NCBI GenBank assembly: GCA_012295275.1
Contig: CM022675.1
Span: 3,687,746 to 3,751,745 of the forward strand
Direction: 5' to 3'
DNA: 64,000 nucleotides
DNA from: Chrysomallon squamiferum
Taxonomy: Eukaryota; Mollusca; Gastropoda; Neomphalida; Peltospiridae
A program made the translations under genes and the position numbers. The notes below the pieces were generated by a model. That model saw only the letters and a program-made list of their open reading frames with translations, ran no database searches and was not told where the DNA came from. Shown one piece after another: positions 60,251-64,000 of the stretch. Within the stretch, counting starts at the first letter, position 1, and the number at the start of each line of letters is the position of its first letter.

Positions 60251-61490
60251 AGGTACTAATCCGCACTATAATTTATACACAGGTTTCATCTCAGCCACAG
60301 TTCACACACCCACGAAGTGTATGGAACCAAGCCTGACTTAATCGATAAACGAAACGGTTTTAATTCAACGCAGCTATTCATTTATTTCTCAGGCTAACTT
60401 TGTCGTCTGCGGTACCGCAACCGCTGATTCGTGAGTCTGACAGGTCACGTGATATCGTTTAGCCAACCCACTCGTTTTTCCTAGACAGCCCCAGCAAACA
60501 GTGAACAAAATTAATGAGGATTGTTGTAAGTTGAACAAAATCGGTAAAACTTCTGTACCAGATAACTCCGAAAAATCTGCAATCAGATTCTGACTAATAA
60601 TAATAATAATAATATTAATGTTCATGATGATGATAATATTGATGATAATAATAATCATACTGATATTAATGTTGATGATGATGATGATAATAATGATAAT
60701 GATCATGAAGATGATGATAATAATAATAATAATAATAATATTAGTAAATAATAATAATAATAATAATAAGAAGAAGAAGAAGAAGAAGAAGATGATAATG
60801 ATGATGATGATGGAGAAGCAAAATATCCTGTAAAATATAATTATCATTTTTAAATATTTATAACTTAACAAGCGTGCGTGTGTGCGAACGGTTGTGTTTG
60901 TTTGTTTGTGTTTGTGTCTATAGTTACAGAAACATACCTATGTATGTGCACATGTTTATATGTTTGTGTGTACGTCTTTGTGTGCTGTACGTACGTATAT
61001 GTCTGTGTGTGTATGTATATGTGTGTATCAATGTATGTATGTATGTATAAGTGTATATGTATATATATATGTGTGTGTGTGTGGGTGTGTGTGTGTATGT
61101 ATGTATGTATGTATGTTTATATATAACTAGCCCAATTAGTTTGTATGTAATTACGACAGAAAAGTTTTTGTTAGAATAGACAATACCTTGTTTTCTCTTC
61201 TGTGTGTAGAAATAATAAACTCCACACTGACATACAGACAAACATAATTAGCAAGTCTACATTATACAAAGTCATACATACTTGCATACACACACACAGA
61301 GAAAATCATACAGACATTCGGACAGGGTTTGTCAAATACAGACACGTATACATGATTTTTAACAGTCCCAATCTGATACAACAATGCACGTAAATCTAGA
61401 CGGTTAACACAAAACAAAGCGTTTTATCGTGGACATTGTTTTTACATTATTAATATGACCCTTCACTCGATGTATCACGTTATCGCCAGA

Positions 61491-61566
61491 TCGCTTAACG
61501 ATCATCGCGTAACCCGATGCAAATGTACTTTGATTCACTTCAATGAACTTCTGAGTTCAAATCCCG
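61491..61566 (+). repeat. tRNA-derived SINE-like segment
   Basis: A perfect pol III B box GTTCAAATCC (61555-61564) lies 55 bp after an A-box-like TCGCTTAACGA (61491-61501, 9 of 11), followed shortly by a T-rich tail. Too degenerate to fold as a tRNA. Confidence 0.35.
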
Positions 61567-61847
61567 TTAAGAGTCAGTGACTTTTTTATTTTTTAATTTT
61601 TTTATATTATATTATATTATATATTTTATACTGGGATTAGTTTACAAAAGCTGTAGCCGTTTCTTCTCAGACCTGATGTTGATAGTTAATATTTGATAGT
61701 TGTTAAAATACCGGATTTCCAGTTCTAACCAGAATGTATTGAATTTCATGTATTGCATTTGCTGTGGGTGATATCCACTTTTAACAGTGACAGTTTTGTA
61801 ATTACAACAGATACATAATACTACTGATGTTTCTTCTATTACCAGTA

Positions 61848-62130
61848 CCACCACCACCACTACTACTACCACCACTACTACTACTCTATTACTACTACTA
61901 CTACTGCTACTATTACTACTACTACTACTACTTCTAATACTACTACCACCACCACTACTACTAGTGGTCCTTCTACTACTACTACTAGTACTACAATTGC
62001 TACATCTACTTTTATTCAAACAGCAGCAGCACAATCACCACTACTACTGATATTGCTACTACTTCTGCAACAGCTGCAGTCACCACCACTACAACAACGA
62101 CTGCTATTACTATTACTTACTACCACTATT
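61848..62130. repeat. (CTA)n/(CCA)n trinucleotide repeat
   Basis: ACTACTACTACTACTTCTAC-type units with ACCACCACC cores. Confidence 0.95.
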
Positions 62131-62711
62131 ACTGCTTATTGATATACATTATTCAATACGTAAATAGACAGTTTTTAAAGATCAGACAGCAACAACACAT
62201 GCAGATATATTTTCAAAATATTATAAAATTTTAATGTTGTCACATTTTTTTTTTTTTTTTTTTTTTTTTTTTCGTCAGTGAATACCTAAGTGGATATCAG
62301 CTTTCTGCCAGCGTATAAAACTTTCATTGACAATAATATTTAATTTGATCTTGTCAAACACCCGCTCAACGTCTGATTTTCACTAACACACACCACTCAA
62401 CATTACAACAACGCAGAAGTCTTAATTTACTTCGCCATGCTTGCACGGAATCATGGGATAGACCGATAATCTTCCGTAAGCGGATCGTGCAATAAATCAA
62501 ACATTCAAAAATTGACGACGTAAATATTAAACTGGCCTCGCAAGCTCAGTAATTTTGTTGTCTGATGCACGTGGGCTAGCATGATATTTGACGCGGTCAT
62601 GCGCAGATCAGAATGGGGTGGAGAAAAATTTAGTTTCCCTGTAATCGAGACGCTAGAAAGTTCAAATACGTTGATTATAAATTTACGTTAAATAACAAAC
62701 TCTTTAACAAG

Positions 62712-62769
<58 letters not shown>

Positions 62770-63086
62770 GTGTGTACGTTTGTATGTTTGTGTTTTTTTA
62801 TGTGTGTGTCAATGTCTGTATCTGAATAAAGAGAGATTAAACAAAATGCTTCATGTATTTAATACAAAATTTTATTAGATTTTGTTGTTCGCGTATATTT
62901 GTTTATTGTAAGAGTAAGAATTACTTTGACTCGTGGTGAATGAACTGTTACTTTGAGTCACACCTGCCCACTGTTTACGTTGTATGTCAGTAATTAGCGT
63001 CAGGTAGTCAGTTTACTGAATACGACACGGAACTGTGTAAACCACAAATTAATTACACAACGATTTTAATCTGTTTACATATATGT

Positions 63087-63090
<4 letters not shown>

Positions 63091-63177
<87 letters not shown>

Positions 63178-63366
63178 TACACTCTCTCTCTTTCTCTATC
63201 TCTCTCTCACACACACACACGCACACACACACATACTCTCACTCTCACCCTCTCTCTCTCTCTCTCCCTCTCTCTCTCTCTCACACACTCACACAAACAC
63301 AAACACACACACACTCTCTCTTTCTCTCTCTCACACACACACACACACACACTCTCTCTCTCTCTC
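63091..63366. repeat. Compound (CT)n/(CA)n repeat
   Basis: Uninterrupted CT at 63091-63168 followed by alternating CT and CA tracts. Confidence 0.95.
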
Positions 63367-63536
63367 ATCATATTTACGTTTCGATTATTTGAGGTATGTT
63401 TCTTTCTTTCTTTGGTCTTTTTTTTTTTTTTTTTAAATCCTAACTCTTATTTCGCATCAAAATTAAATCAATACCTAAGAAAAACCTATTGTGTCTGTTT
63501 GTTTAGAACTAAACGGAATTCAGCTGTCATCTAACG

Positions 63537-63724
63537 ACCGGAAGTGACGTTACTGAATTCTCCACTCGACAGAGTTAATTTTATTGTCTGTTGTGTCCTC
63601 CGTACGTTTTGTTGGCTTTAATTAGATATTTTATTAATAATTAGCCACTGCTAAGTACCGATGACATCTTGTAACCGTCTGTTTCTCAGAAGTGGAGATA
63701 AATCTTAAAAATCAAAGAATACAC
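63537..63724 (+). promoter_or_regulatory. Candidate promoter and noncoding first exon of a gene running off the window
   Basis: ACCGGAAGTGACGTTAC (63537-63553) is the composite ETS plus CRE-like motif common at animal promoters. About 170 bp downstream is a consensus donor ACAC/GTAAGT at 63724. No ATG-initiated frame of note lies between, so it would be a 5' UTR exon. Confidence 0.4.
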
Positions 63725-63869
63725 GTAAGTAGAAGAGAAAATAAATTTAGTTTTTCATTTCATTTATTATTTGATGTATATTTGTAATTACATCCAGTAG
63801 TCTGTGATTCTGTATGCTGTACACAAAAACACACACACAGACAAACAAATACATACAGACATTTAATTA

Positions 63870-64000
63870 TAAACAAACAACAATAACAACATCAGCGACA
63901 AAAAATAACAAAAACAACAACAACAATAACAAAAACAATAACAACATCAGCGACAACACAAAAATAACAAAAACAACAACAACAATAACAAAAACAATAA
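63870..64000. repeat. (CAA)n-rich repeat, with 40 bp duplication
   Basis: ATAACAACATCAGCGACA occurs twice (near 63884 and 63939) within (AAC)n sequence at the window edge. Confidence 0.9.

Larger units (their letters stand above)
60300..63536. other. Intergenic, microsatellite-rich
   Basis: No exon supported. (AAT/GAT/AAG)n 60596-60815, (GT)/(GTAT)n 60985-61120, (CTA)n 61848-62130, poly(T) 62250-62272, (CT)n 62714-62764, (CT)n/(CA)n 63091-63366. A tRNA-like segment lies at 61491-61566. Confidence 0.65.

Overview
The window is animal nuclear DNA: AT-rich (roughly 70 percent A+T by eye), with spliceosomal introns and very many microsatellites. I assembled three conserved genes exon by exon from splice sites and reading phase, plus one secreted-peptide gene. 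The neuropeptide-like precursor, the long intron repeats and the abundant CA, CTA, TAA and GA microsatellites suggest a lophotrochozoan, probably a mollusc. That placement is inference; no sequence in the window proves it.

Layout. (1) 1-9269, minus strand: LZTFL1 (BBS17), 10 coding exons, 299 codons, the same length as the human protein. (2) 9960-27536, plus strand: EIF4B, 16 coding exons, 647 codons, head-to-head with LZTFL1 across a 690 bp shared promoter interval, with a probable long 3' UTR reaching about 32.36 kb. (3) 33961-34429: a non-autonomous hAT-like transposon with 8 bp target duplications. (4) 34658-35562, minus strand: ABRACL (Costars family), 2 coding exons, 81 codons, convergent with EIF4B. 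(5) 39373-60250, minus strand: a secreted peptide precursor encoding one amidated peptide ending PFRY-amide, made of a TATA-driven noncoding exon near 60.2 kb, a signal-peptide/peptide exon at 51.07-50.82 kb and a probable last exon at 39.5 kb. (6) 63.5 kb to the end: an ETS/CRE-type promoter motif and a good splice donor, suggesting the first exon of a gene that continues past the window.

The four assembled genes do not form a pathway. LZTFL1 controls BBSome/ciliary traffic, EIF4B stimulates the eIF4A helicase in translation initiation, ABRACL is an actin-related Costars protein, and the last gene is a secreted signal. LZTFL1 and EIF4B probably share a promoter region.

The most unusual observation is a recurring architecture: tandem arrays inside introns that abut a splice junction and, in the clearest cases, contain copies of that junction. 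LZTFL1 intron 2 carries seven extra copies of the exon 3 acceptor (unit about 92 bp). EIF4B intron 3 carries at least three extra copies of the exon 4 acceptor together with the first bases of exon 4 (27-29 bp unit). EIF4B intron 7 carries two extra copies of the exon 8 acceptor plus exon start (82 bp unit). Other introns (EIF4B 11, 12, 14; LZTFL1 6) show looser versions. A second notable feature is six perfect TGACGTCA palindromes between 45.4 and 56.8 kb, around the peptide gene.

Limits: all gene models rest on visible splice consensus, phase agreement and remembered family sequences. No alignment, RNA evidence or repeat search was available. UTR limits, TSS positions and poly(A) sites are approximate.
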